DNA from: Patulibacter americanus DSM 16676
Lineage (GTDB): Bacteria; Actinomycetota; Thermoleophilia; Solirubrobacterales; Solirubrobacteraceae
Direction of reading: 5' to 3'
Length of the DNA stretch: 64,000 nt
NCBI RefSeq assembly: GCF_000420025.1
Contig: NZ_ATUD01000002.1
Location: 62,001-126,000 of the forward strand
Part shown: positions 20,294-29,286 of the stretch, in pieces
How the letters are laid out: each line of letters begins with the position of its first letter
Numbering within the stretch: position 1 is the first letter of the stretch
Notes under the pieces: model-generated
Database searches by the model: none
The model's input: the letters and a program-made list of their open reading frames with translations, nothing else
What the model was told of the DNA's origin: nothing
Made by a program: the position numbers and the translations under genes

Positions 20294-21696
20294 GCGGGAA
20301 CGACGACGCCGGGGACACCTGGGTCAAGGGGGAGGCAGGGGTCCTGCCCAAGGGCGTCGCTGCCGCCGCGCGTGCCCGGCTCGACGCCCAGCGCGAACGG
20401 CTCGCCGCGGAGCGGACGGGCGACGCGCCGGCCCCCGAGCCGGCGTCCGCGGGACCGTTCGGCGACGCGGAGGCCCCGACGAGCGCCGGATCGTCGTCCG
20501 CCACGCCGCCGGCCACCGGTCCTTCCGGCGAGGACGGTGCGCGCTCGCCCGAGCGGGCGGCCCTGGAGTCCGACGGGCCCGGCGGCGCCGGCGTGGTGCG
20601 CGGCAACGTGGTGGAGCACGAGCGCCACCGAGACGAAGCGGGCATGGCCACACGCGTGGTGACCGCCGGTCTCTCCCCGGCCGTCCAGGGCGAGCCGTTC
20701 CTGCAGGGTCCCGTCTTCGCCGGGCCGTACCACGCCGCGGGCGACCCGCAGGACGTCAGCCACGTCTACGGCCGGATGAGCAACCCGGGGTTCGAGCGCT
20801 ACGAGGAGGCGCTCGGGGCGCTCGACGGCGGCGGCACCGTCGTCTTCGCCTCCGGCATGGCGGCCGCCACAGCGGTGCTGCAGTGCATGCTCGGGCCGGA
20901 CGACACGCTCGTCGCGCCGAGCGACGGCTACCCGGGGGTCCTTACCTTCGCCCGCGAGCACCTCGCGCCGCGGGGCGTCGGCGTCCGCACGGTCCCGACG
21001 ACGGACGAGGCGATCCGCCGCGCCGCCAAGGGCGCGGCGCTCGTGTGGATCGAGACGCCCGCCAACCCCGGGCTGCAGATCCTCGAGCTGGGGGAGACGA
21101 TCGCGATCTGCCGCGAGGCCGGGGCGAAGGTCGTCGTCGACAACACGCTGGCGACCCCGCTGCGCCAGCGGCCGCTCGAGCTCGGTGCCGACCTCGTCGT
21201 CTCGTCGGACTCCAAGCACCTCACGGGGCACAGCGACCTCATCCTCGGGCACGTGTCCTCCCGCGACACGGAGCTGCTCGAGCGGATCCGTGGCTGGCGC
21301 ACGCTGGCCGGCGCGGTGCCGGGCCCGTTCGAGATCTGGCTCGCGCACCGCTCGCTCGGCACGCTCGACGTGCGGTTGCAGCGGCAGGAGGCCGTCGCCG
21401 CGGCGGTCTTCGCGGCCCTGAGCGCGCGCGACGACCTCGACGACGTGCGCTACCCCGGCATCTCGAGCGTCGTGGGCTTCGACCTGGGCACGATGCGGCG
21501 GGCGAAGGCGTTCCTCGGTGCCCTGCGCCTCGTCGTCGAGGCCACGAGCTTCGGCGGCATGCACTCCTCGGCGGAGCGCCGCGACCGCTTCGGCGACGGC
21601 CAGGTCGGCCCGGGCTACATCCGCTTCAGCGCCGGCCTCGAGTCCGCCGAGGACGTCGTCGCCGACCTGACGCAGGCACTCGACGCCGCGGGCTGA
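20290..21696 (+). CDS. cystathionine gamma-lyase / trans-sulfuration family PLP enzyme
   Basis: 468 residues. The catalytic part (about 119-468) is a Cys/Met-metabolism PLP-dependent enzyme: YGRMSNPGFERYEEALGAL, VVFASGMAAATAVL, IETPANPGLQI, VVVDNTLATP, and the PLP lysine in SSDSKHLTGHSD. It probably cleaves cystathionine or a related C-S substrate. The first 118 residues are a low-complexity Ala/Pro/Gly region; an ATG at 20644 would give the bare enzyme, but the ATGA overlap with the leader ORF favours the long form. A single gene between clpC and radA, not part of the ancestral order. Confidence 0.8.
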   Translation: MSGNDDAGDTWVKGEAGVLPKGVAAAARARLDAQRERLAAERTGDAPAPEPASAGPFGDAEAPTSAGSSSATPPATGPSGEDGARSPERAALESDGPGGAGVVRGNVVEHERHRDEAGMATRVVTAGLSPAVQGEPFLQGPVFAGPYHAAGDPQDVSHVYGRMSNPGFERYEEALGALDGGGTVVFASGMAAATAVLQCMLGPDDTLVAPSDGYPGVLTFAREHLAPRGVGVRTVPTTDEAIRRAAKGAALVWIETPANPGLQILELGETIAICREAGAKVVVDNTLATPLRQRPLELGADLVVSSDSKHLTGHSDLILGHVSSRDTELLERIRGWRTLAGAVPGPFEIWLAHRSLGTLDVRLQRQEAVAAAVFAALSARDDLDDVRYPGISSVVGFDLGTMRRAKAFLGALRLVVEATSFGGMHSSAERRDRFGDGQVGPGYIRFSAGLESAEDVVADLTQALDAAG

Positions 21697-21930
21697 GCCC
21701 CGCGGGCGACTCCGGGCCCGGCGGCCCCGAACCGGCGGCTCCGGGCCCGGCGGCGCCCGCGTCGCCGGAGACGCGGCTGCGGGACGCCGCACCGACGTTC
21801 GACGGGCTCGTCACGCACGCGGGGCAGGGTCGAGACCGGCTCGTCACGGAGTCGCCACGGAGGCGTCACGGAGGCGTGACGCCCCGCCCCTGGTCTCTCC
21901 GCCGGTGCTGGGCGTAGCGTCCTTCGGTCC

Positions 21931-23400
21931 ATGGCCCGCACCGCCACGATCCACGTCTGCACCGCCTGCGGCCACGAGACGCCCCGCTGGCTCGGCCAGT
22001 GCCCGGGCTGCGGCGCCTGGGGCACGATCACCGAGGAGCGGGCGAACAAGCCCACGGGCGGTCGTGGCGGGACGAAGGCGGCGGGGGGCGCGGCCGCGGC
22101 CCCCGCCGGCGCCCGGGGCGGCGGCGTGCCCGCGGGCGCACCGACCCGGCTGCGCGACGTCACCGCTCCTCGCGTCCCCCGCATGTGCACCGGCCTGGGC
22201 GAGGTCGACCGCGTGCTCGGTGGCGGCCTCGTACCTGGCTCCCTCGTCCTGCTCGGCGGCTCGCCCGGCATCGGCAAGTCGACGCTCCTGAACACGGTCC
22301 TCGGCCACCTCGAGGGTGCGGGCACGCGCACCCTCTACGTGTCCGGCGAGGAGTCCGCCGCCCAGGTCCGCCTGCGCGCGGAGCGCCTCGCGGCCCCGCC
22401 CGGCCCGGAGGACGCCGGGAGCGCGGCGAAGCCCGGCGACGGCCCGCCCGTCGGGCTCGCCTCGGCGCTCGACGTGCCGATCCTGGCCGAGACCGACCTC
22501 GCCACCGTGATCGCGACCATCGAGGCGGAGCGGCCCGAGGTCTGCGTCATCGACTCCGTGCAGACGATGCACGATCCGGACCTCTCCGGGGCCCCCGGCT
22601 CCGTCTCGCAGGTGCGTGAGGTCGCCGGCCGGCTGATGGAGGTCTGCAAGCGTCTCGACGTCGCGACGGTCCTCGTCGGGCACGTCACGAAGGAGGGTTC
22701 GCTCGCCGGACCGCGCGTGCTCGAGCACCTCGTGGACTGCGTGCTGCAGTTCGAGGGCGAGCGCGAGCGCACCTACCGCACGCTGCGGGCCAGCAAGAAC
22801 CGCTTCGGCTCGACGAACGAGGCCGGCGTCTTCGAGATGCGCGGCGTCGGGCTCGTCGAGGTCCTGGACCCGTCCGCCCGGTTCGTGGGGGAGGCCACGA
22901 AGGCCGCCGGCTCCGTGGTCCTGTGCGCGATGGAGGGCACGCGGCCGCTGCTCGTCGAGGTCCAGGCGCTCGTGTCGCCGAGCGAGCTCGTCCCGCCGCG
23001 TCGGGTCTGCAACGGCATCGACCGCAACCGGCTGGCGCTCGTGCTCGCCGTGCTCGCGCGCCACGCCGGCCTCTCGACGAGCACCCACGACGTGTTCGTC
23101 AACGTCGTCGGCGGCGTGCGGGCCGACGAGCCCGGGGCCGACCTCGCCGTCGCGCTGGCCGTCGCCTCCGCCGCGCGGGGGATCGTCCCCGGGGTGGCGG
23201 GGGACGGCAAGGCCGAGCTGCCCGTGGCCTGCTTCGGGGAGGTCGGGCTCACGGGCGAGCTGCGTGGCGTGGCCCACGCGGACCGCCGGCTGGCCGAGGC
23301 GCGCAAGTTCGGCCTGGGCACCGTCGTCCAGCCCGAGCGCTGCCCCACCCTGCGGGACGCCCTGCGCACGGCGCTGCCGCGGCCGAAGCGCGACGGCTGA
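21931..23400 (+). CDS. radA: DNA repair protein RadA (Sms)
   Basis: 489 residues. RadA is a RecA-like, DnaB-like motor that helps process recombination intermediates. The N-terminal zinc finger has four Cys (10, 13, 24, 27; CTACGHETPRWLGQCPGC). Walker A is GGSPGIGKST (about 108), the RadA-specific KNRFGST follows (about 288-294), and the C-terminal Lon-like domain contains GGVRADEPGADLAVALA. TAGCGT (21915-21920) lies 10 nt before the ATG. radA-disA adjacency is conserved in Gram-positive bacteria. Confidence 0.95.
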   Translation: MARTATIHVCTACGHETPRWLGQCPGCGAWGTITEERANKPTGGRGGTKAAGGAAAAPAGARGGGVPAGAPTRLRDVTAPRVPRMCTGLGEVDRVLGGGLVPGSLVLLGGSPGIGKSTLLNTVLGHLEGAGTRTLYVSGEESAAQVRLRAERLAAPPGPEDAGSAAKPGDGPPVGLASALDVPILAETDLATVIATIEAERPEVCVIDSVQTMHDPDLSGAPGSVSQVREVAGRLMEVCKRLDVATVLVGHVTKEGSLAGPRVLEHLVDCVLQFEGERERTYRTLRASKNRFGSTNEAGVFEMRGVGLVEVLDPSARFVGEATKAAGSVVLCAMEGTRPLLVEVQALVSPSELVPPRRVCNGIDRNRLALVLAVLARHAGLSTSTHDVFVNVVGGVRADEPGADLAVALAVASAARGIVPGVAGDGKAELPVACFGEVGLTGELRGVAHADRRLAEARKFGLGTVVQPERCPTLRDALRTALPRPKRDG

Positions 23401-23608
23401 GCGCCCCCGCTCGGCGCGCCGTTATGCACGGCACCCGCGGGGCGGATAGTGTCGGCCTCAGCGGGGGAGTACGGCCCCGTCGCAGGAAGCGAGCGCCACC
23501 CCCGGAAGGCCCCTACACGGGCCGCAGAACCGGTGGGCAGAATCGATCAGGACCGCACACCCTGGAACATGGGGTTGGGGCCGGTACGGCCTTGATACAA
23601 TTGTTGCG
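23401..23608 (+). promoter_or_regulatory. disA upstream region with promoter and palindrome
   Basis: TACAAT (23596-23601) lies 7 nt before the disA ATG and is the best -10 box here, implying a leaderless disA mRNA. A GGCCG-GTA-CGGCC palindrome (23579-23591) ends 4 nt before it, in the -35/-10 spacer, an operator-like position. Further upstream TAGTGT (23447-23452) and hairpins such as GGCCC-CTACAC-GGGCC (23508-23523) suggest a second start with a structured leader. No known RNA family was recognised. Confidence 0.4.
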
Positions 23609-24721
23609 ATGGTTCAGCGCTCCGGCGAAGAGTTCGGCGAACTCGAAGGTCGTCAGGAACCCCGGCTGGTGAAGGCGCTCGAGATGATTGCGCCGGGTAC
23701 CGCTTTGCGGGAGGGGATCGACTCGATCCTCAACGCGCACACCGGCGGCCTGCTGGCCATCGGCGAGCCGGAGGAGATCACGCACCTCTGCTCGGGTGGC
23801 ATCCGCCTCGACATCGACTACACGCCGGCGCTGCTCTACCAGCTGGCGAAGATGGACGGCGCCATCACCCTGAACGCCAACGCGACGAAGATCGCGATGG
23901 CCAACGTCCAGCTCGTCCCGGACCCGACGATCCTCACGCAGGAGACGGGCACCCGGCACCGCACCGCGGAGCGGGTGTCGAAGCAGACCGCCGCGCTCGT
24001 CATCGCCATCTCGCAGCGCCGCGAGGTCGTCTCGCTCTACGTCGACGGCATGCGGTACCAGCTCGACCAGATCCCGGTCGTCCTCGCGAAGGCCAACCAG
24101 GCGCTGGCGACGCTGGACAAGTACCGCGCCCGCCTCGACCAGGTCTCGACGCGGCTCTCCGCCCTCGAGTTCGAGGGCGGCGCGTCCCTGCACGACGTGC
24201 TCACGGTCCTCCAGCGCGCGGAGCTCGTCTCCCGCATGGCGGTCGAGATCGAGCGCTACATCGTTGAGCTGGGCACGGACGGCCGGCTCATCGAGATGCA
24301 GCTCGAGGAGACCACCGTCGGCACCGCGGGGGAGAAGGCCGCGCTCGTCCGCGACTACTCCACGGACCCCAGCGAGGAGGCGGTCGCCGAGGCGCTCGAG
24401 CAGCTGCCGCGCCTCCCGCACCCCGATCTTCTCGATTTCGGTCGACTCGCCGAGCTCCTCGGCTTCAACCGGAAGCTCAACACGCTGGACTACCCGGTGA
24501 GCCCTCGTGGCCACCGGGTGCTGGGGCGCATCCCGCGCCTCCCCAAGCTCGTCGTGCAGCAGATCATCGATCGTTTCGGTGGCCTGGACGAGCTCCTCGT
24601 CGGAACCGACGCCGAGTTGGAATCGGTGCCGGGTGTCGGCGAGATCAGGGCGAAGGACATCCGAGAGGGCCTTCGCCGTCTGCAGGAGATCAACCTCGTC
24701 GATCGCTACCTGCAGACGTGA
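23609..24721 (+). CDS. disA: DNA integrity scanning diadenylate cyclase DisA
   Basis: 370 residues. DisA makes cyclic di-AMP from two ATP and stops when it meets branched DNA. The N-terminal DAC domain has the catalytic DGA motif (KMDGAI, about 83) and RHR motif (GTRHRTAER, about 116-118). A helical spine follows and a C-terminal helix-hairpin-helix pair (GGLDELLVGTD, LESVPGVGEIRAKDI) binds DNA. A c-di-AMP riboswitch lies at 47751-47874 in this same window, giving its product an obvious local target. Confidence 0.95.
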   Translation: MVQRSGEEFGELEGRQEPRLVKALEMIAPGTALREGIDSILNAHTGGLLAIGEPEEITHLCSGGIRLDIDYTPALLYQLAKMDGAITLNANATKIAMANVQLVPDPTILTQETGTRHRTAERVSKQTAALVIAISQRREVVSLYVDGMRYQLDQIPVVLAKANQALATLDKYRARLDQVSTRLSALEFEGGASLHDVLTVLQRAELVSRMAVEIERYIVELGTDGRLIEMQLEETTVGTAGEKAALVRDYSTDPSEEAVAEALEQLPRLPHPDLLDFGRLAELLGFNRKLNTLDYPVSPRGHRVLGRIPRLPKLVVQQIIDRFGGLDELLVGTDAELESVPGVGEIRAKDIREGLRRLQEINLVDRYLQT

Positions 24722-24796
24722 TGCGCCCAACGCACCACGTCCGCCGGGGCGATCTTCCCGCCGCGCATCATCGCGCGGGCCATCCCAGGAGGGACC

Positions 24797-25447
24797 ATGA
24801 CTGAGACCATCGACGACGACCTGTTCGAGATTCCCGTTCCGAGCACGGAATGCGACTTTCAGGTCGGCGACAACGTCGTGTACCCGCACCACGGGGCGGG
24901 TGTCGTCAAGTCCCGGGCGCCCCGCAAGGTGCTGGGCGAGGAGCGCGACTACCTCAAGATCCGCATCCTGCACAACGACATGACGGTCCACGTGCCGTGC
25001 GACCAGGCCAACGCGGTCGGGCTGCGGCGCGTGATCGACGAGGAGACCGTCCGCAAGGTCCTCGACGTCCTCGAGGGTCCGGTCACGGACATGCCGAAGA
25101 ACTGGAACCGGCGCTTCAAGCACAACCGCGAGAAGATCAAGACCGGCAACATCTACGAGCTGGCCGAGGTCGTCCGCAACCTCGCCACCCGCGAGAACGA
25201 GAAGGGCCTCTCGACGGGTGAGAAGCAGATGTTCACGCGGACGAAGAAGGTCCTCGCGTCCGAGCTGATGTACGCGCTCGAGAAGACCGAGGACGAGGCC
25301 GAGGAGTACCTCGACGGCATCCTGGCCCCGCCGGCCGAGGGCTCGCCGCAGTACATCGCGGCCGCGGCCCGCGCCGCCGCGCTCGAGGACGAGGACGACG
25401 ACGAGTCGGTCGACGAGAGCGACGCGGAGCTGGCCCTGCAGGAGTAG
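24797..25447 (+). CDS. carD: CarD/CdnL-type RNA polymerase-binding transcription regulator
   Basis: 216 residues, against about 160 in mycobacteria. The N-terminal CarD/TRCF-like domain (FQVGDNVVYPHHGAGVV) binds the RNA polymerase beta subunit. The C-terminal helical domain (about 85-180; NWNRRFKHNREKI) contacts promoter DNA and stabilises open complexes at rRNA and housekeeping promoters. The last 35 residues are an acidic extension (ALEDEDDDESVDESD). A strong AGGAGGG Shine-Dalgarno sequence precedes the ATG. It occupies the place that yacL has in Bacillus and precedes ispD as in Mycobacterium. Confidence 0.92.
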   Translation: MTETIDDDLFEIPVPSTECDFQVGDNVVYPHHGAGVVKSRAPRKVLGEERDYLKIRILHNDMTVHVPCDQANAVGLRRVIDEETVRKVLDVLEGPVTDMPKNWNRRFKHNREKIKTGNIYELAEVVRNLATRENEKGLSTGEKQMFTRTKKVLASELMYALEKTEDEAEEYLDGILAPPAEGSPQYIAAAARAAALEDEDDDESVDESDAELALQE

Positions 25448-25486
25448 CAGCATGACGGTGCACCCCGGGTGCGCCCACGGGCGACG

Positions 25487-26254
25487 ATGGCCGTAGCGGT
25501 CGTCGTCGCCGCAGGACGTGGCGAGCGCCTCGGCCATTCCCGGCCGAAGGCGCTCGTCCCGCTTCTGGGCCGCCCCCTTCTCTCCTGGTCGCTGGAGGCG
25601 TTGATCGCCACCCGGCCGCTCCGGCGGATCGTCGTCGTCCTTCCCGTCGGGGAGGAGCTGCCCGACCCCGCGGAGTGGGGGCTGCCCGACGGGGCGTGGG
25701 ACGGGACGAACGGGGTCCGCGTGACCGCCGTCCCCGGAGGTGCCGAGCGCTCGCACTCGGTCCGGGCCGGCCTCGCCGCCTGCGGGGAGGGCCCGCCGCA
25801 GGAGCCGGTGCTCGTCCACGACGGCGCCCGCCCGCTCGTGACCCCCGAGCTCGTGCGCGCCTGCCTGCTGGGCGTGGCCCAGGGTGCCGACGCGGCCATC
25901 GCGGCGGCCCCGATGACGGACACCGTCAAGGAGGCCACGGCGCCGCACGGCTCCGCGTCGGGCACGGACCTGCCGCGCGTGGCCCGCACGCTGGACCGCT
26001 CCGTCCTCTGGGCGATCCAGACGCCGCAGGTCTTCCGGCGCGACGTGCTGGAGCGGGCGTTGTCCCAGCCCGACGACGTCCTCGCGGCCGCCACGGACGA
26101 CGCCTCGCTGGTCGAGGCGGCCGGCGGCGACGTCCGCCTCGTCCCCGCCCCGCGCAACAACCTGAAGGTCACCGTGCCGGAGGATCTGCACCTCGCGGGG
26201 CTGCTGCTCGCCGAGGTGCGGTCATCGCACGTCCCGATATCGCGCGATGTCTAG
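25487..26254 (+). CDS. ispD: 2-C-methyl-D-erythritol 4-phosphate cytidylyltransferase
   Basis: 255 residues. IspD makes CDP-methylerythritol in the MEP isoprenoid pathway. Motifs: VVAAGRGERLGHSRPKAL (CTP-binding loop), VPGGAERSHSVRAGL, VLVHDGARPLV and WAIQTPQVFRRDVL, then NNLKVTVPEDLHLAGLLL. The ATG at 25487 is preferred to the in-frame GTG at 25469. The last dozen residues after LLLAE (VRSSHVPISRDV) look unlike the family, and composition changes here, so the native 3' end may have been replaced when the next gene arrived. Confidence 0.92.
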   Translation: MAVAVVVAAGRGERLGHSRPKALVPLLGRPLLSWSLEALIATRPLRRIVVVLPVGEELPDPAEWGLPDGAWDGTNGVRVTAVPGGAERSHSVRAGLAACGEGPPQEPVLVHDGARPLVTPELVRACLLGVAQGADAAIAAAPMTDTVKEATAPHGSASGTDLPRVARTLDRSVLWAIQTPQVFRRDVLERALSQPDDVLAAATDDASLVEAAGGDVRLVPAPRNNLKVTVPEDLHLAGLLLAEVRSSHVPISRDV

Positions 26255-26318
26255 TTCGGCTGAACGACCGTCTGGCGGCGGCCATCAAGCACAACCGTTC
26301 CGTCCGCCGGCCACTCGA

Positions 26319-27734
26319 ATGAGCTGGGCAGCGCTGGGGCAGATAGCAGCTTTGGTTCCTATGCTGCTGATCGGTGGGTATTCCGTCGCAGCTGTAAAGG
26401 GGGCGTGGCTCGGAGTATCAGTGCCCGCGATTCTCGAGGCGACTCCCGTCAGGGAGGCGGGATACGAGGCCGTGCGAGTGGCTCTTGTAGGCGGTTTGTT
26501 CTTGCCGCTGATCACCGTCGCCCGATTTGCGCCAGAAGGCGTGGTACGCCGGTATGCGGCCACGGCTCTGGACATCATCGGGGCGGTTTGGATGGGGCTC
26601 GCAGTCGCAGGCGTCGGCGTTGTAGCCGACTGGTCCGGCGGAACGGGGCCGGTCGCCGGCCAGATGCTGGTGTGGCTGGTCTTGTCCGCGGTACTCGCCG
26701 CTCCGATGCAACTCGTTAGGCCAAGCCATGGCCGAGTGCGGGGACGATGGTTGCGGACCGTGTTCTATTTCGTGGTCTGCATCGCCGTGTCGGCCATCGT
26801 CGCGGCCGTCACGCGCGGGGATTCCAGCGCTGCTGCTTTGGACACGGGGACTGTCCTTCGGGTGGCGGTCACGCTCGCTGGCTACCTCTTCGTCGTGATG
26901 TTGGTCTACGTGTCTGCCTTCCGCGACTTCTCGCAGCGGGTCCAGAACGGGGACGTGTTCTCGCTGCGTGAGACCCTTGATCGCATCACGGCGGTCGCAA
27001 GACGAGGCACGCGAAAGCTTGCCGCGTGCTTTCCCAAACCGGACGCTTGGGATCGCCTGCGGCTTCCTTCATTCCCGTGGCTTCTCAAACTCGGAGGCGC
27101 CGTTCGTCGCTTCGTAGCGTGGTTCCAGCTGGGCAGCATCGGGCGCGTCGGGGGTGCCACGATCGCAGCCGTGCTCGCGCTCATGCTGGTGTTCTTCCCG
27201 GTGTTCCCGCTCCTAGCATTGACAGTGCCTCTCGCGGTGTTCGTCGTTGCGAAGTTCGCAGACGGAGCGAGTTCACTCGGCAACGGGTGGTGGCGGCTGC
27301 ACGAGGTATGGCTGAGGCCGTCGTCCGTGTCGCTTGCCCTCTGCGTGGGCGTCTTCGTGGCAGCGGCGCCCGCTTTGGGTTCCGGTTGGAGGCCGTGGTC
27401 AATCGTAGGCGTGAATCCTGCCCTTCGTGCGACGCTGCCGACCTGTGCTGCACAGCGCGACGCCCTACTCGTTGTCGGTCCCGTAGGAGCGACGGCTAAC
27501 GTCGTCCCCCTGCGGGCGTTGCATGGCCCGGGGATGAGAACCCCAACGGGCAGCACCTTCGATGTTGACCGTGGCTGCCCGGCCTCGGCAGTGCCCGCGG
27601 CGGCTCTCGGTACGGCCATGCCGGAGGCCGAAGTGCGTCTCACTGCCCATCCGTCGATCGGCATGGCTTTGACGAGTGTTCTTTTCGGGGACTTGGGTGG
27701 CGTCCCGACGGATTGGATCGCGGCCGATTCGTAG
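26319..27734 (+). CDS. polytopic membrane protein of unknown function, foreign composition
   Basis: 471 residues from the ATG at 26319 (an upstream in-frame start at 26247 would overlap ispD). About six N-terminal membrane segments (for example PMLLIGGYSVAAV, FYFVVCIAVSAIVAAV, LFVVMLVYVSAF) are followed by a basic cytoplasmic stretch (about 210-285). A long hydrophobic pair (AAVLALMLVFFPVFPLLAL), another segment, and a C-terminal soluble domain of about 110 residues with two Cys complete it. Codons with A or T in third position are far commoner than in neighbouring genes. I recognise no family. It separates ispD from ispF, so it looks like a late insertion. Confidence 0.7.
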   Translation: MSWAALGQIAALVPMLLIGGYSVAAVKGAWLGVSVPAILEATPVREAGYEAVRVALVGGLFLPLITVARFAPEGVVRRYAATALDIIGAVWMGLAVAGVGVVADWSGGTGPVAGQMLVWLVLSAVLAAPMQLVRPSHGRVRGRWLRTVFYFVVCIAVSAIVAAVTRGDSSAAALDTGTVLRVAVTLAGYLFVVMLVYVSAFRDFSQRVQNGDVFSLRETLDRITAVARRGTRKLAACFPKPDAWDRLRLPSFPWLLKLGGAVRRFVAWFQLGSIGRVGGATIAAVLALMLVFFPVFPLLALTVPLAVFVVAKFADGASSLGNGWWRLHEVWLRPSSVSLALCVGVFVAAAPALGSGWRPWSIVGVNPALRATLPTCAAQRDALLVVGPVGATANVVPLRALHGPGMRTPTGSTFDVDRGCPASAVPAAALGTAMPEAEVRLTAHPSIGMALTSVLFGDLGGVPTDWIAADS

Positions 27735-27779
27735 AGACCAGCCACCGCTGCCGCACCTGGTGCGACAGAATCCCGCCCC

Positions 27780-28703
27780 GTGCTGACCGACCTCCACGTG
27801 CACCTGCGCCCGGACGCGCATCCGTCCGAGCCGGAGCAGTTCTTCACGGCCAAGAACGCGGAGCGTTACCGCGAGGCCGCGACGGGCCGCGGGATCGCCG
27901 AGCTGGGCGTCTCGGAGCACATCCACCGCTTCGAGCAGGCGCTCGACGTGTGGCAGCACCCCTTCTGGCGGTTCTCCGCCCGCGACGACCTGGACGCGTA
28001 CTGCGCGTTCGTGCGCGAGGAGACCGACCTGCGACTCGGGATCGAGGCCGACTTCATCCCCGGGCGCGAGGACCGGATGGCGGAGCTGCTCGAGGCCCGC
28101 GACTGGGACTACGTCATCGGCTCGGTCCACTTCCTCGCCGACCGCGGCGTGGATGCGGAGTACAACGAGACCGGGACGAACTGGGACGTCTGGCAGGGCG
28201 CCCGCAATGCCGACGAGGTCTGGACCCGGTACTTCGAGACCCTCGCCGAGTGCGCGAGCAGCGGGCTGTACGACCTCCTGGCGCACCCCGACCTCGTGAA
28301 GGTGTGGGGCCCGGCCCGCCCGATGCCCGAGCGCGACCTGCGCTACTTCTACGAGCCGGCCGTCCAGGCGATCGCCGACGCCGGCATCGCCGTCGAGCTC
28401 TCCACGGCGGGGCTGCGCAAGCCCGTCGGCGAGCTCTACCCGGCCCGCACGTTCCTCGAGATGGTCGCGGACGCGGGGAACCCCGTGACGTTGTCGAGCG
28501 ACGCCCACACGCCCGACCACCTCGGCTACGGCTACGCCGAGGCGCTCGACCTCCTGCGCGAGGTCGGCATCACCGAGCTGGCGACGTTCGAGCGCCGCAC
28601 CCGCCGCCAGATCCCGATCGAGCAGGCCGACGCAGAGCGCGTGCACCGCCACGGCGACACGCCGCCGCCGGCGATCGACCCCGAGACCGGGCGGCCGGGC
28701 TGA
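27780..28703 (+). CDS. PHP-domain phosphoesterase, histidinol-phosphatase-like
   Basis: 307 residues. The metal-binding pattern of the PHP family is clear: TDLHVHLRP (HxH) at the N-terminus, GVSEHIHRF, GIEADFIPG, IGSVHFL, DLLAHPDLVK, and SSDAHTPDHLGYG near the C-terminus. Family members include HisK/HisJ histidinol-phosphatases, but no his gene is nearby, so the substrate is open. GTG start; CAGAAT (27766-27771) may be its -10 box. The stop overlaps the ispF start (TGATG), so the two are translationally coupled. Confidence 0.8.
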   Translation: MLTDLHVHLRPDAHPSEPEQFFTAKNAERYREAATGRGIAELGVSEHIHRFEQALDVWQHPFWRFSARDDLDAYCAFVREETDLRLGIEADFIPGREDRMAELLEARDWDYVIGSVHFLADRGVDAEYNETGTNWDVWQGARNADEVWTRYFETLAECASSGLYDLLAHPDLVKVWGPARPMPERDLRYFYEPAVQAIADAGIAVELSTAGLRKPVGELYPARTFLEMVADAGNPVTLSSDAHTPDHLGYGYAEALDLLREVGITELATFERRTRRQIPIEQADAERVHRHGDTPPPAIDPETGRPG

Positions 28704-29200
28704 TGCCCGCCGGGCTCCCCGACGTCCGCACCGGGCTGGGCTGGGACAGCCACCGCCTCGTGGAGGGCCGCCCGCTCATCCTGGGTGGCGTGCGCATCGA
28801 GAGCGCCGTCGGGCTCGACGGGCACTCCGACGCCGACGTCCTGACCCACGCGGTGATCGACGCCCTGCTCGGCGCGGCCGGGATGGGCGACATCGGCGAG
28901 CACTTCCCCGACACGGACGAGCGCTGGCGCGGCGCCGACTCCATCGCGCTGCTCCGGCACGTGACGACGCTCGTCGCCGAGCGCGGGTGGACCGTCACGA
29001 ACGTCGACGCCACCGTGATCCTCGAGCGGCCGAAGCTCAGCCCGCACAAGGCGGCCATGGCCGCCACGATCGCGGGGACTCTCGGCGTCGACGTCGAACG
29101 GGTCAACGTGAAGGCGACCACCGCGGAGCGGCTCGACGCCGTCGGCCGCGGCGAGGGCGCCGTGGCCCAGGCCGTCGCGACGATCGTGCGGCAGCCCTGA
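28703..29200 (+). CDS. ispF: 2-C-methyl-D-erythritol 2,4-cyclodiphosphate synthase
   Basis: 165 residues, the normal length. IspF cyclises the CDP-ME phosphate in the MEP pathway. Motifs: GLGWDSHRLVEGRPLILGG (Asp and His metal ligands), LDGHSDADVLTHAVIDALLGAA (third ligand and hinge), DIGEHFPDTDERWRGADS, and KATTAERLDAVGRGEG at the C-terminus. The ATG overlaps the PHP gene stop. Separation from ispD by two genes is unusual. Confidence 0.95.
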   Translation: MPAGLPDVRTGLGWDSHRLVEGRPLILGGVRIESAVGLDGHSDADVLTHAVIDALLGAAGMGDIGEHFPDTDERWRGADSIALLRHVTTLVAERGWTVTNVDATVILERPKLSPHKAAMAATIAGTLGVDVERVNVKATTAERLDAVGRGEGAVAQAVATIVRQP

Positions 29201-29286
29201 GCGCTCCCGGGCGCGTCGGGCCCCGCCGGGACGACGGTGCGGCCCCGACGCCGCGGACGGGGGCTGCTGAGTACGATGTCGCGCGC

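Noticed and set aside
21697-21930. CACGGAGGCG short direct repeats before radA
   Set aside because: Two or three imperfect 10-mers without spacing regularity; not enough for an operator or CRISPR-like claim.
23447-23600. SRP, 6S or other known RNA upstream of disA
   Set aside because: CAGGAAGC and hairpins drew attention, but the SRP core (GGTCAGG...GGAAGCAGCC) and other signatures are missing.
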